Shown here: positions 9,157 through 20,228 of the stretch, piece after piece
How the letters are laid out: each line of letters starts with the position of its first letter
How positions within the stretch are numbered: the stretch's first letter is position 1
DNA from: Limanda limanda
Taxonomy: Eukaryota; Chordata; Actinopteri; Pleuronectiformes; Pleuronectidae
Direction of reading: 5' to 3'
Assembly: GCF_963576545.1 (NCBI RefSeq)
Contig: NC_083658.1
Coordinates: 9,565,428 to 9,629,427 of the forward strand
Length of the DNA: 64,000 bases
Made by a program: the position numbers and the translations under genes
The notes under the pieces: generated by a model
The model's input: only the letters and a program-made list of their open reading frames with translations
What the model was told of the DNA's origin: nothing
Databases searched by the model: none

Positions 9157-11898
9157 GTTACCACCAACAGCCTTCCATGCAAACACACACACACACACAT
9201 ATACTCACTCACACAATCTTGCAATTCATGAATTAGCCTGCCATTTTAGACATGTTGTGGATGCGCAGGTTGTGGCTGGTCATCTAGAATTACAGCTGCC
9301 ATGGGTTCCATGGGTTGATCCGTTGCTGCCTTCACCTCTGAGTCATTCATTTGCACGGACAACGAGTGATGTCGAATAGTCCTCAGGTCATAACCTTCGT
9401 AATGCAAATGGCAAGAAAACTGTTGAGGAGACTGGATGCAAGTTTAGGACAATAATATCTAAAAGAAAAAGATGTCGACACAGATTTGTAGAGGGCATCA
9501 CTGCTACCGCAACACTTACAATATATACGTATTGAGTCTGAATATTTTAGACTCAACTGCTGAGGATCCAGCCACCCAGGGAGTTCAATGCAATCAACTG
9601 GCTTTGCTGCCGAGGTACTCACCTGCATTGTAATTCATGTTTGGTAAACACTGTGGATGAGCTGCTCACTGGGTTTGTATGTTTTTCATAGCACCTAGAA
9701 ACAGCTCATCCCGTTTTCCAATAGCCACACAAACATATGCAGTGCCCATTCCAATTGGGTGCACCTCGTCACCGTGGCGATCGATATGCCTTGGTAATGG
9801 CTGCCTGGAGAGGGGTGCACTTTAATGACAGTTCAAGGATTGGTTTGAGCGATTGAGCACTGTTGCTAGCTTAATTAACTTTCAGTTGAGTCTCCAGTAT
9901 TCACGATGAACTCTCCCACCGCATAAACAATATGCCAATCAAAAGGATGCCTGCACATTTGCACGGCTTTGTTTTCAACCACAAAATGGATATTTTTCAC
10001 ATCATCTATGAGGCTCATTGGTGGATTGTATATTTTGGATCAAACTATCTTGCAAATGAAAGGAAGTTTTTCGCGTTCTTATGAAAATAATTTAAGACAT
10101 CAGCCTTTACTTATGAGGGAGCTTCTGAAATGTCACAGAGGATTGCATGGAGATATCCACTGCGCCTCAGTAGCTGGAGATTACTATTAAAGATTTCAAT
10201 TTTCTCCCCTGTCACTTTAGTTTTAAGTCAAAAGCTAATTTGCTTGGCTTGTTACAAAGGGGATCAATAGATTGATAAGTGGGGAGCGAGGTAGGGTGAT
10301 GGTGGTGATTTAAAGACAGTTTCACTGAATACAGCATGCTTAGCGACTAGATGCAAGTGTCAGGGGAAGGCCTTGTAGCAGCACTCTTTGCTATTCATCT
10401 CAAAAGAGAGTCTTGTTTTCCCTTAGTGAGCAGAACAACAGTTCACACAAGGCTGAAACAGCCAGAGAATTCAGCTTAGCTGGCAGAGACCAAACAGTTT
10501 TCAGATGCAATTCAATGTTTAAAACGTTTCAACTGTTAGATTGCTGGAATTGATTAAGTCAAACTCAATGGGCACCATTCAGCTGGATAGCTCAATCTAC
10601 ATTCTTTCAAATTAGCATAGGCAACCTGGACAACATAGTTGTAGTTATGCAGTATACTATAATTTCTAATGTATATAACTCATGGTCCACACAAAGAATG
10701 AAGGGAAATGGACTTCCAGCATAATAATGGCTCATGTGGTGAATTCTATCACCACAATAATAGTCATGTCTGACCAACAAATGATATTGAACCTTAATGT
10801 TCAACAAAATTCAACACTTTCTACTGATGTTTCACATTAAAAGAAACAAAAGTCCCTGCATAATATTTTGCTAGTAGTGTGAGATGACTATGTGTTAGGA
10901 AATTCTAATACTTTTTGTGAGTATGCATACATGAGACTGCCTTAAGGAGAGCACTTAAAGTAAGTCACATTTAACCCACAGCGGCTCCCATTATGGGCTT
11001 AAAATTTGGGTCTGTGACAATAAACAAATGAGCTGATGTTTGTTATGATTTTCAGCATGTTTTGTGTTTAATACCCGATAAAGATCTTTACATAAGAAAC
11101 TCAAGTTATCTGTTATGTCATTTTTAACCAAATTTGTGCAGGTTTTTTCAGCTTTACAAGAGGTGGGGTGCAACTCCATTCGTATCCCTTCTAACATTAA
11201 GCTTAAGTTTTTTTTTTGGATAGCAGCTGAATCCAGCCAAAGAAGGGGATGCCAACTGAGCTCCTGGAGGGTGTAATGTGTGAGGAAAGTTGGATTTCAT
11301 AGAGGTGAGATTAAAATCATTCAGTAAATTTCTAGTATTATTAAACTGACATCCCGAACCATCATTCAAACACACCGCACACTGTAAAATCATGCAACCG
11401 AATCCATTTCTGTGTATATTCTGTTTTTAGAAAATACTGTGATATTTTATTAAAAATGTTGCAGAAAAAGTTCATACAGGTGTCCAGCCAGAAATATCTC
11501 TATTATCACTTAAGGCAAAACTGCAAACAAATATAAGACAAACCAAGGATTTTAAAACACTATATTAAAACCCTTGTTATCTTGACTGGTTTAGGGATCA
11601 AATGTCAAGAATATATCTTTTATAGAATTTACAAATGTAGCTTAAAACCTTCTGGATGTACTTCCATTTTTTTAATATTAGGATGCAAAACAGAAAGAGA
11701 GTTAATGGTTACTTTGTTATAATTTTATAATAATATCATTACTATTTACACATTCACTTGCTTTTGCCCAAAATATCACAAGCCTGGCACAATACTTTAC
11801 ATATTGCTAGCATATGACAATTTGAAATACCTAACAAACACTTCTTTACAAACATATCCAACTAATAGTGATACCAAAAAAAAAAATCACTGCCTTTT
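9157..11898. other. Intergenic DNA between the Harbinger pair and nlgn4x, no gene seen
   Basis: AT-rich sequence with a small AC repeat at 9183-9199. The open frames are all under about 80 codons and show no known domain. Alternative polyadenylation words (TTTATT on the plus strand) occur, for instance at about 11446, so the neuroligin 3' UTR could extend into the right-hand part of this interval. Confidence 0.45.
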
Positions 11899-11904
11899 TT
11901 TATT
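11899..11904 (-). terminator. nlgn4x: Candidate polyadenylation signal of nlgn4x
   Basis: TTTATT on the plus strand is AATAAA on the coding strand, about 1,035 bases after the stop codon. Others exist further on, so the choice is tentative. Confidence 0.3.
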
Positions 11905-12938
11905 TCTAAATAATACATTGCTGGTCACACTGTAAGCTCAGGCATTGCCGAGATTGCAAGACAGAAAAAGCCCACAACGAAAAAGTACAGCAAGCATAAC
12001 AGAATGAGAGCAGGTGATGAGATCCAGTCAGTCCTCACGTTCAGACAGGGGACGTGTCTGAGAATATAGAGTAGAGCTTCTTCCTGGACATGCAATGTCT
12101 CGAGAGTGAACACAAAGCAACACACAAGACAGCACCGTATGTGATGACCTGCAGACGCCCAAAGTGCAACTCTTTAAGGATGGGATTGTGTTCGCATTTT
12201 GGTCATTGTGTGAAAAATAATAAAACACAGGTTGTTATTGGAAAAGAAAAGAATGAAGGATGTTCTAATATATTTACAAGCACCTCAACAGAAACAGCAA
12301 GCTGAAAAAAAAATAAGGAAACAGCCAAAATGTAAACAACAGAAGCTCTTTGAATATAATTTTTTTTTCTTTTTCTTTAAATCCATAAATTTCCACACAC
12401 AACTATATACCTTTTTTTTCTCCTTTTTTTTCTTTTTTAACAAAGTTTTCATAAATACATTTCAGGCTGGGGTGTAGAATTGTGTGCCTAAGTCAGGTGT
12501 CTGATGCATGACGGATCATATTTTCATGATGTTCCGGTTGTTCAATCGTTGCTTTTCAACAACTTTTGCCACTGTCTTCTTATTGTGTTTATATGGCACA
12601 AAAAGTCTCTTCTCTGTCACTCGGAATCTGTTCATCTTGTATTATAAGAATATTAACAGTCATCCCCTGGTTGCCTGTTGTTTTGGTAAAACTCCTCAAT
12701 ATCCTTCCATGAAACTTAGCTCCAAATAGAGTTATTACTATAGTAACATTCACATTGAATATTTTCATGAGTTCATGATCAATTTATACTATTTATACTT
12801 TTCAAGAAGGCATGGTAGCAAAATAGCATCTGCTGAGACTTTGCAGTCTGTGCTTCACACAGTCAGTCACTAATGTTTGCCTTGTGTGGTAAGTCGCCGG
12901 CCCAGAGGGAATCCACCGCTCTTCCTGTCCCAGCAGAG
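11899..12938 (-). other. nlgn4x: Probable 3' UTR of nlgn4x
   Basis: This follows the TAG stop of the neuroligin on the minus strand. It is AT-rich, with long T runs on the plus strand (about 12360-12440), and has no gene of its own. A candidate AATAAA sits at its far end. The UTR length is inferred and could be shorter or longer. Confidence 0.4.
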
Positions 12939-13833
12939 CTATACCCGTGTGGTGGAGTGGCCGTGGGGTAAGTTGGTACTGTTCTGGCTGCCTCCAAAAG
13001 TATTGAAGTTGTGCAGAGGCTGCATGCCAGCCAGTGAGTTTGGGATCATGGTGATGGTGCTCGGTGTCATCAGGGGTATGTCGTCGGGTGACCTGCGCAG
13101 GGTGAGGGTGTAGTCGGGCGGGCAGGCGAGGCGTAGCGCGTCGTGGACCTGCAGTGCTTCGCACTCGTGGTGGTGCTCAAGCTCCAGCTGCTGCTGCTTC
13201 ATCTGCAGTGACATCAGTTCCTCGCTCTGCAGGTGGGCCACGTCGTTGGCAGTGGATGGGGTGTTGGTAGGCGCGGAGTTGCGCTGCGGCGTGGGAACAC
13301 GTCGGTTGGAATCGTGCCGCCGCTTGTCTTTCTTGTAGTACAGCGCGGCGAAGGCGAGGATGTTAAGAAAGAGCAGCGAGGCTCCGACTGCGATGGTGAC
13401 ACTGAGTTCCGTGGAGTAGTCCCTCTTGGTCTCGATCACCACGGTGGACTCGTCGGTCAGGTCACCGCTCTTGCGCTGGTCGGTGGTTTGTTTTGTGTTA
13501 GCAGGCGGCACCCCTGGGTGACGGGTGGTGGACGGCCAGTTAATTTTGTTCGGGAACCGTTTGGTGTAAGGGTAGGGCGTGGTGTCCTGTGGGGGTATCT
13601 TGGTGGTGGTGGATACATACTGAAAGAACTCATTGATGTTGTGGAGATGCGGGACTAGTTCCAACCAGAATGCAACCTTGGTAGCTCGGTAGTGGTCTCG
13701 GACTCGAGGTTTGAGGCCGATGTGGAGGTAGAGCTGGTCTTTGGGGTTGTACTTGGTCCAGGCTACTTCCTCAAACCGGTTGGGCTTTGTGTGGATGAAC
13801 TTTGTATCCTGGGGAACTGGTTGGTTTGGATCC
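12939..13833 (-). CDS. nlgn4x: Neuroligin-4, last coding exon: end of ectodomain, stalk, membrane helix and tail
   Basis: Codes for 297 residues plus TAG (12939-12941). The acceptor TTTCAG lies just above 13833, and the first G completes a GGG codon shared with the 790-bp exon. Local residues 1-73 finish the cholinesterase-like domain ([32 protein letters not shown]). About 74-135 is a Thr/Pro-rich stalk, likely O-glycosylated. About 143-166 is the transmembrane helix ([19 protein letters not shown]), followed by YYKKDKRR. The tail holds [21 protein letters not shown] (Tyr 241, the gephyrin-binding region of the family) and ends in TTRV, the PDZ ligand bound by PSD-95-type scaffolds. [11 protein letters not shown] and [14 protein letters not shown] match NLGN4 better than NLGN1, 2 or 3 as I recall them. 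The tail looks longer than human NLGN4X because of extra residues near 185-196 and 213-221. Confidence 0.94.
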
Positions 13834-14738
13834 CTGAAAGAGGAAAACACAATAGAGAAGAGATGAAATACTTCTATGTACCTATATTATACAGTTTTGG
13901 ACAGAAAGCTGGATAATGTATACATGGCATCTCAAAATAATAAATAGGATACTAAATATAGTCTGTTCCTTCATTACCATTTAAAACATAATGACCTATT
14001 TAATGACAGGCATTTATTGTAAAACTAGAACATCCTTCAGAAGATGTTAAAACAGCCCGATGATACAAGTCAGCAGTATAACTGTCCATTAGATTCACTT
14101 AGCAGTAATTTGTAACATTTACAGATGAGTCATTACTCAATAAAGTCATAGCCTTCTTCAATTTTTCTTCTCCCTCACATTAAATCTAATGGATTTTTCA
14201 GGTGAATAAAAAATTTGAATGCAGAAGCGAACAACATTTTCAGAGTATGCTACAAACCAATGATACATCCAGGTATTCTGTCCATTTTCTTAATTTTCTG
14301 TTTTATACTACATGTGGTTTTTTTTTCTTTCTTTTCTACAGTTTTTGTAATTTGGAACACAGCTGCCTTTCTCATCTTTGTGACAGTGATTCTATTATGT
14401 TCGAATGGGGTGAGGGGGAGAAAAGGCTAGACAACAACCTTGGAGATGACACACTGGGGTGTTTGTGTGTCTGTAAATGCATGTGTGTGGGCTGTTGTGT
14501 GAATGGGGGATTGTATATTTAAATACTCGACAGGGAGGACTCCTCTTGAGTCACATATCGCATTTGGAGGGCCACACAGAAACTCTGATGAACGTTTACG
14601 TGTATGAGAGGCAAACAATCAGTGAGGGCATATTTGTGCGTTGACATGTGTTACTGAAAATGGTTTTGGATAGATAAGTGTAGACAAGGGCACTTATCCA
14701 AGTAGTGGTGTAGTATACTGCATATACATGGAATAGAG

Positions 14739-14830
14739 CAGGGGTCTTCAACGTTTTTCAGACCAAGGACCCCCAAGCTGATGGAGAGATGGAGCAGGGA
14801 CCCCCTTCTATATATATTGTATAAAGTTGT
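14739..14830 (+). mobile_element. hAT-type transposon end, fragment
   Basis: Begins CAGGGGTCTTCAACG and continues with TTTTTCAGACCAAGGACCCCC, a terminus of the CAGGGGT kind common in fish hAT (Charlie-like) elements. No matching opposite end or 8-bp duplication was found, so the extent is unknown. Confidence 0.45.
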
Positions 14831-15229
14831 GTTTTATATTAAACTAGGCCTAGTGCCATGTATAAACATAGCTACCCTGTTATTGTGCATTCAATACTAA
14901 GCTATTCAAATAATACACAGGTTCATATATTCATGTTTTTATTATTGTGTGGTCTTCTGCCTCCATTTATACGTTATAACAAAATTGGTTGGAACCATTA
15001 CGCAAACAATATAACTATGTAACTATATAGGAAAACTAATGTACATATGTGTCATACTTTAACTTAGACATACCAGAAAAATGGTATCTGCAATTTATGC
15101 TGCAGGCAGATCACCTCAACAGACTGAAAATAACGAAATCAGGCATCATGGAAAAATCATGTAAAATAGTACAGATAGTCCATGGATGAGAGAGAGAAGA
15201 ACTATCAAGAGATATGCAAAAGCCTCTTT

Positions 15230-15269
15230 AATGAGTAAATTTCGATTTTGATCATATTGCACAGCCCTG
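15230..15269 (-). mobile_element. Fragment resembling another DNA-transposon end
   Basis: ATCATATTGCACAGCCCTG reads on the minus strand as CAGGGCTGTGCAATATGAT, a terminus of a repeat type frequent in fish. It does not match the end at 14739, so the two are not one element. Confidence 0.35.
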
Positions 15270-15785
15270 GATATGATATATGTTGTGATGAGGAGAACAT
15301 TCAGGGACTCCTTCCATTCACCTCACTGAACACTGAAATGTTACAGTAAAAATGTTATATTTGTAATTTTAGGTTTAATATTAGTCCGTTCTATGAGATT
15401 GAAAAAGAAGCAATAGCGTATCTTGTTAAAGCCCAAAATATTGTTGGAAATGACCCATCTGCTCAGGGTTGGTATATTCCTGTGTTCATGAAACTACATG
15501 TGTCAGCTGGCTATTATAACCAGCCAATAAAGACCCAATCACAAGCCCACATTTATGGTTACTGCACAGAGGATCAAATGCCATCAGGACTGTTTTCAAG
15601 GACAACACAGAGGGTCGAACTCACTTCTGAAGCTTTAGTTTAGTTCATGTGATTCAACACAGATAAGATGGCCTCACGTTCCTTGAATACTTTCCAATCA
15701 TGGAAATGTTCTGTGAGGAAAAAAATGTCTTCATTTGGCACCATCCTCAACTATTTTCTGGAGGAATGAAGCATTGAAGCACACA

Positions 15786-15838
15786 CATGTAGTCCATAAG
15801 TACTACATGTGTAGTCCATAAGTACTACATCCATAAGT
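15786..15838. repeat. Short tandem duplication of a hairpin-forming 20-mer
   Basis: The block GTAGTCCATAAGTACTACAT occurs twice in a row, followed by a partial third copy. Each copy has ATGTAGT and ACTACAT arms that can pair. Confidence 0.7.
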
Positions 15839-18800
15839 AGATAAAGTAACTTTAACAGTTCAGGAGTCATTCCATTAACTTTCAGCAAGTAAAAAGATCA
15901 ACACACTAAGGTTTAGTGTTTCTTTAAACAGCCTAATGCTGGACTGTTTTCTGTCTTTCAGAATATAATAGCATGCTGTTTTTTTATTTCTTAAATGTCT
16001 TAAGCTGTTATCATGTACTGGACTCTGCAGGTCCTGCTTATTTTACTTTATCCGAAGGTGGTACATGTGTGAACGCAAACAGCTTAAATCATAGCTGACC
16101 TTGAAAAGTGTTAACGTGAGAATATGTGAGATGACTACATTTTCTTACGGCACATGCAATTCACTCTTTATGTTCATTGTGGCATGCTGTTAGTGCTCTG
16201 CTCACTCTTTAGCAGCCATGCCTTTAGTTATGCTGAAACTTGCTAATAGTGCTGTTACTGTTCATATAGCATTTCTTCAGTCCTGCATCCACCAACGCAT
16301 CTGCCCAGAAACCCTGAGTCTTCCTTTCCCTCCAGAGTCCTACCTGACTGAGCTTAGTGTTTCCATGCGGGGATGATTCAGTCAGAGCCACTGACCTGAC
16401 TCCATACATGTCAGTCTAGACAACAACATTTATCTATAGTTTTGCTCAAATGTGAGAGCTTTCTCCTCAGCTTTCCAGTCCCTTATCCCAAGGCATTCCC
16501 AGGCCAGAAGAGAACCATTGTATAGTCTCTCCAGTATATTCTGGGGGCCTCCAACAACTTCAATTAGCCTCTTACCAGTTGGACTCAGCCATAAAGCAGT
16601 GTGGCTGCTTTCTGCTTCCTCCAACTGGTGGCTGCATATGGAATTGTACACATTGCACTGCTGAAATGTGGAAGGGTTTCACTTAACTCCTGTTATCTCA
16701 GTTCTAGCTTATGCTGGACCAATATGCCGCTCCTTTGCAGCTGATTTGCTAAGAAAAAAAGGAAAATAAATAAAACCGAGAAATGCTTGAGGCCTAACAT
16801 GCTAATTGAACTGAATACTACATGCCTTGCTTGCATATGTTCCCATCATGCCTCCAATCTGTTGATTAAATAACTCCTGCTATCGGTTCTATTTCTGTGC
16901 TCCTCAATGTGACAGCGGTATGAAAACAGAAATATCACAGTTACAATACCTGTCACCAGGGTGTTAGAGCAGATGCTTTTGGATATGTATAATGTGTTAT
17001 CTTGTACTGTCTGACACCAGATAAATTATAAATGTATATTGGATATGCGTATATTTAAATGTGTAGGCTAAATATGAATCATATATTAACTTTTAAATTA
17101 ACAAAAATTTTCTACTTTCTACTACATATCGTTCCAGTAAGTGAATTCCATCATTCAGTGTTAACTATATTCCTGAATTAGCTTCTTTTTAATCATCACA
17201 AATCTTTTTTTTTTCCTGACTTTTTTCTGGTGTTTGATTTTATCATTTATTAAATAGCTTGATTTCAAATACAGCAAAAAAAAATTTTTTGTTTTTGTCT
17301 CTCACTTTATTTGTATGGTCAACACAAGGCACATGTGGGAAAGTGTTCATACAATATGTAAAGAAACAATTATTCCTACCTCTCCTCAGTTTTCCCCATG
17401 CATCTACTATATGCTCAGAGATCTATCATAATGTTATAGGTGGAGCCAGCAACATTCCCAGCTAAAATATAACTAGACAATAATGCTAATTTGCGCCAAC
17501 ATCCGTGATGCTATCCACGGAAATAGTCAAGAGTATTTAGTAGGAAGACAGTTAATAATAAATATTTAATATAGCACAAATTTTCTTCAGGAGCTTTGAT
17601 CAGAAAATAATATTTATTTGGGCATAATGTTATTTCGCTGTGGAGGAAGCAGAGAGCTATTCCCTCTCTCATATTGCATGTGGTAGTTTCCACTGACAGG
17701 CTACCATCCTTTCAGTAGTTGAATTTGAAAGGAACTTCTGATGTATTGACATGATTGCACTTAGTAACATATTTAGCGCAGGCAAGCTTTCAAACTGAGC
17801 ATTTGCAAATCTGATGAAACTAGGTCTTGTGTGTATAATTTATTCTTGCATAAGAAACGTTTGATATCTCGTGAATATTGAGGTTGGGTTACATGTTTCG
17901 AACGTTGGGTTAAGGATATGTAGATCTTGATATGGATTGCTAGTGAGAAATCTACCCAGGTGTCACAGTTAGACACTTTTGGAGATTCATGGGTAAATTT
18001 GTGTAGCAGCCGAATCAAATACAATTGAAGTCGATAGTGAGTCCTTCTTCAGACGTATTTGCTAAAGTGATATCGATCAAACTCATCAGTTTAACATCAA
18101 TATATCAGTCTTTACAACCTTGTTTTGGTTCCATTCTGTGGCACAAACCCATACTTCCACACAAAACCACACTCATCCACCCTGTGCCTAACTATCCATT
18201 TCCTTTGTACCCCATCAGGAAAAGGTTTCAAGACATCATAATGGCACAATTCACTCAAGAGACTTGGCAAAGAGTGGTGGAGAGTTGAAAAATGGCAACA
18301 CTTCCAGTGATTCATTAGCCGTCAGTTGCTGCTTTAACAAACTGGAAAAAGAGCAGCGAGGAAAAATAGAGTCCTCCCAAAATGTCTATAAGTCAGCCAA
18401 TCACCATGAAACAGAGAGCAGCCTACTAACTATGAAGCTGATCACGATTTGATGTATACACCTTTAAGTGAATTTATCAGTATAACTGGGCTAAAAACAC
18501 CCAGATACATAATCCCAAGATAAGTGAAACAAAAACATAATCCACATTTACAGAGCAAGCAGCTCCTCTTATCAAATCCGGCACCTCCACAGCATCAGGG
18601 GAGGATTTGATGTGTTTTATTAACTTCCATTTGATATCTTTGACTTTTGTGCTAATCATTAAAAAACGAATCACAACCAATTATGTGTTGATACCCCACC
18701 TCAAATCTGTCTTGGGAGAATCAAGTACTCTCCTCTGAGTATTCATTATACACCACGTAAATTATGGTGTATAATGTAATAGCTCCTAGGATTTCATGTT

Positions 18801-18840
18801 TAAGCTGTACATGTAGATCACCTGTCACACATACTGAACA

Positions 18841-18913
18841 GTCTCTCGCTCTCTCTCTCTCTCTCCCTCCCATCTTTCCCTCCCTACCTAACTCCCTCCC
18901 TCCCTCCCTCCAT
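18841..18913 (+). repeat. Pyrimidine tract, CT and TCCC repeats
   Basis: A run of CT dinucleotides followed by CCCT/TCCC units inside the nlgn4x intron. Confidence 0.85.
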
Positions 18914-19438
18914 CAAGACACATGTGAACACAACCAGAAACATGGAGGGTGCGACGAGGATTTTATATTCATTCTCATGTTAATTTAGTGTGCTTTGATT
19001 TAAATGGTTTCTTTGCCCTCTTTCCCTAGAAAAACAATTGTTTATTGTTTTATCCACTGCTTTGTTTATTGTGGTATTTTTTTCTGGTCTTCTGTAATCA
19101 GTGTCTGTTGAATTGAAAGGGAACAAGAATTGGGATTCCCATGAATAAATTGAGCGACTGAACCTTTCGTGCATACTTAACAAATACTTTTGTAAGTTAG
19201 TACATCAGGAGAAAAGTTCTGATGTTATCATATTAACAGAGCTTCTAAAAAGATTGTGGATTTGTATTGTTAATGCCCAATCTAAAGTTGTAGAGATTCC
19301 AGCTGTATGTGTTTGAGTCAGTGTGTTTGCAGGTGACCTAAGGAAAGCAAATTCAATGCTAATGATTGTGCATTTCTGAGTGAACCAATTCTCAGACAAA
19401 TGCAAGAAAGGAGTAGGACATAGGAAATGAGTGCTCAC

Positions 19439-20228
19439 CCTGTTTTAGCGAAGTTAGTCCAGTAGGTCATGACAACAGCGCTCAGCATCACGTCGTTCTT
19501 GGAGAAGTTGCAGTTGAAGAGATCCGTGGGACCAATCATAGGAATTCCAAACACGTATGGCACTTCATCGCCGTGGGCAGAGTCGGCCCAGCTGGGCTTC
19601 ATGTCGCTTTGACAGTGGTGGTAGAAAGCGTAGAAATAGGTGGGTGATCCGTACTGGGCATGGAGGTCAGCCGTGGCCACTGCTGGCGCCACCCACTGGT
19701 GATCGGTGAACAGAGCCACCAGGGTCTTACGTCGAGTTTCCGGGTTCTCCTTGTCCGCCCAGTCTGTGTACATGAATTTGATCGTCTCTCGCAGGGTGTC
19801 CTTTCCCTCCGGGTATCCATAGAGATGGTCCACAAAGTCCGACACGGCAAAGTCAAAATCGTTGGCAGACACCCCGTCCTCGCTGTCCACAATGCCATCT
19901 ACAAATTTAAACCCCTCCCCTTGATTGACCCCCAGCATTATGTCATAGTTCAGGAACTCCCCTTGCTCCATTAGGATCTGGGGGTCATCCGGGATCACAT
20001 CTCCATCAATCACAGGCCCGAAGGCGATGTGGTACTTTGCGGGTGTGATGTACTGCTCGATCAGCTCCTTGTAGTTCTTGTTCTGCAAACACTCCACCAG
20101 GTCTATGGTGTCCAGCATGTTGCAGCCCACCTTCTCAGCCAGGGCTCGTGTGTACTTGGCAGGCTGGTAGTTGACCGCCCAGCTGGACAGTGCCGTGCCA
20201 CTCTGGATGATGGCTTTCTGGAACAGAT
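19439..20228 (-). CDS. nlgn4x: Neuroligin-4, 790-bp exon of the cholinesterase-like domain
   Basis: 262 full residues plus shared codons at both ends. The acceptor CTCTCAG is just above 20228 and the donor GTGAGC just below 19439, in matching phases with its neighbours. It starts [18 protein letters not shown] and ends [12 protein letters not shown]. It holds the residues that in active cholinesterases would be the acid and histidine of the triad: local E104 in GVNQGEGF and H218 in [12 protein letters not shown]. The serine is absent in the preceding exon. N240-F-S is a glycosylation sequon. [20 protein letters not shown] and [19 protein letters not shown] are highly conserved neuroligin blocks. 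The domain binds neurexins across the synaptic cleft and dimerises (family knowledge). The exon is clearly more GC-rich than the flanking introns. Confidence 0.95.

Larger units (their letters stand above)
13834..19438 (-). other. nlgn4x: nlgn4x intron (5.6 kb) between the 790-bp and last coding exons
   Basis: Bounded by a GTGAGC donor at 19438 and a TTTCAG acceptor at 13834 on the minus strand. It contains transposon-end fragments (14739 and 15230), a short duplicated block near 15786 and a pyrimidine/CT tract near 18841. No alternative exon is visible. Confidence 0.85.

Noticed and set aside
13233..13658. 141-codon plus-strand frame opposite the last neuroligin exon
   Set aside because: A shadow of the GC-rich neuroligin coding strand, with no recognisable domain.
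12939..13833. Assignment to NLGN1, NLGN2 or NLGN3
   Set aside because: [11 protein letters not shown], the tail spacing and [14 protein letters not shown] fit NLGN4 better. NLGN3 has FWKHLVPHLYN and NLGN1 has a His/Pro-rich end, as I recall them.
14739..15269. One complete transposon between the two end-like fragments
   Set aside because: The two termini differ (CAGGGGTCTT against CAGGGCTGTG) and no matching 8-bp flanks were found.
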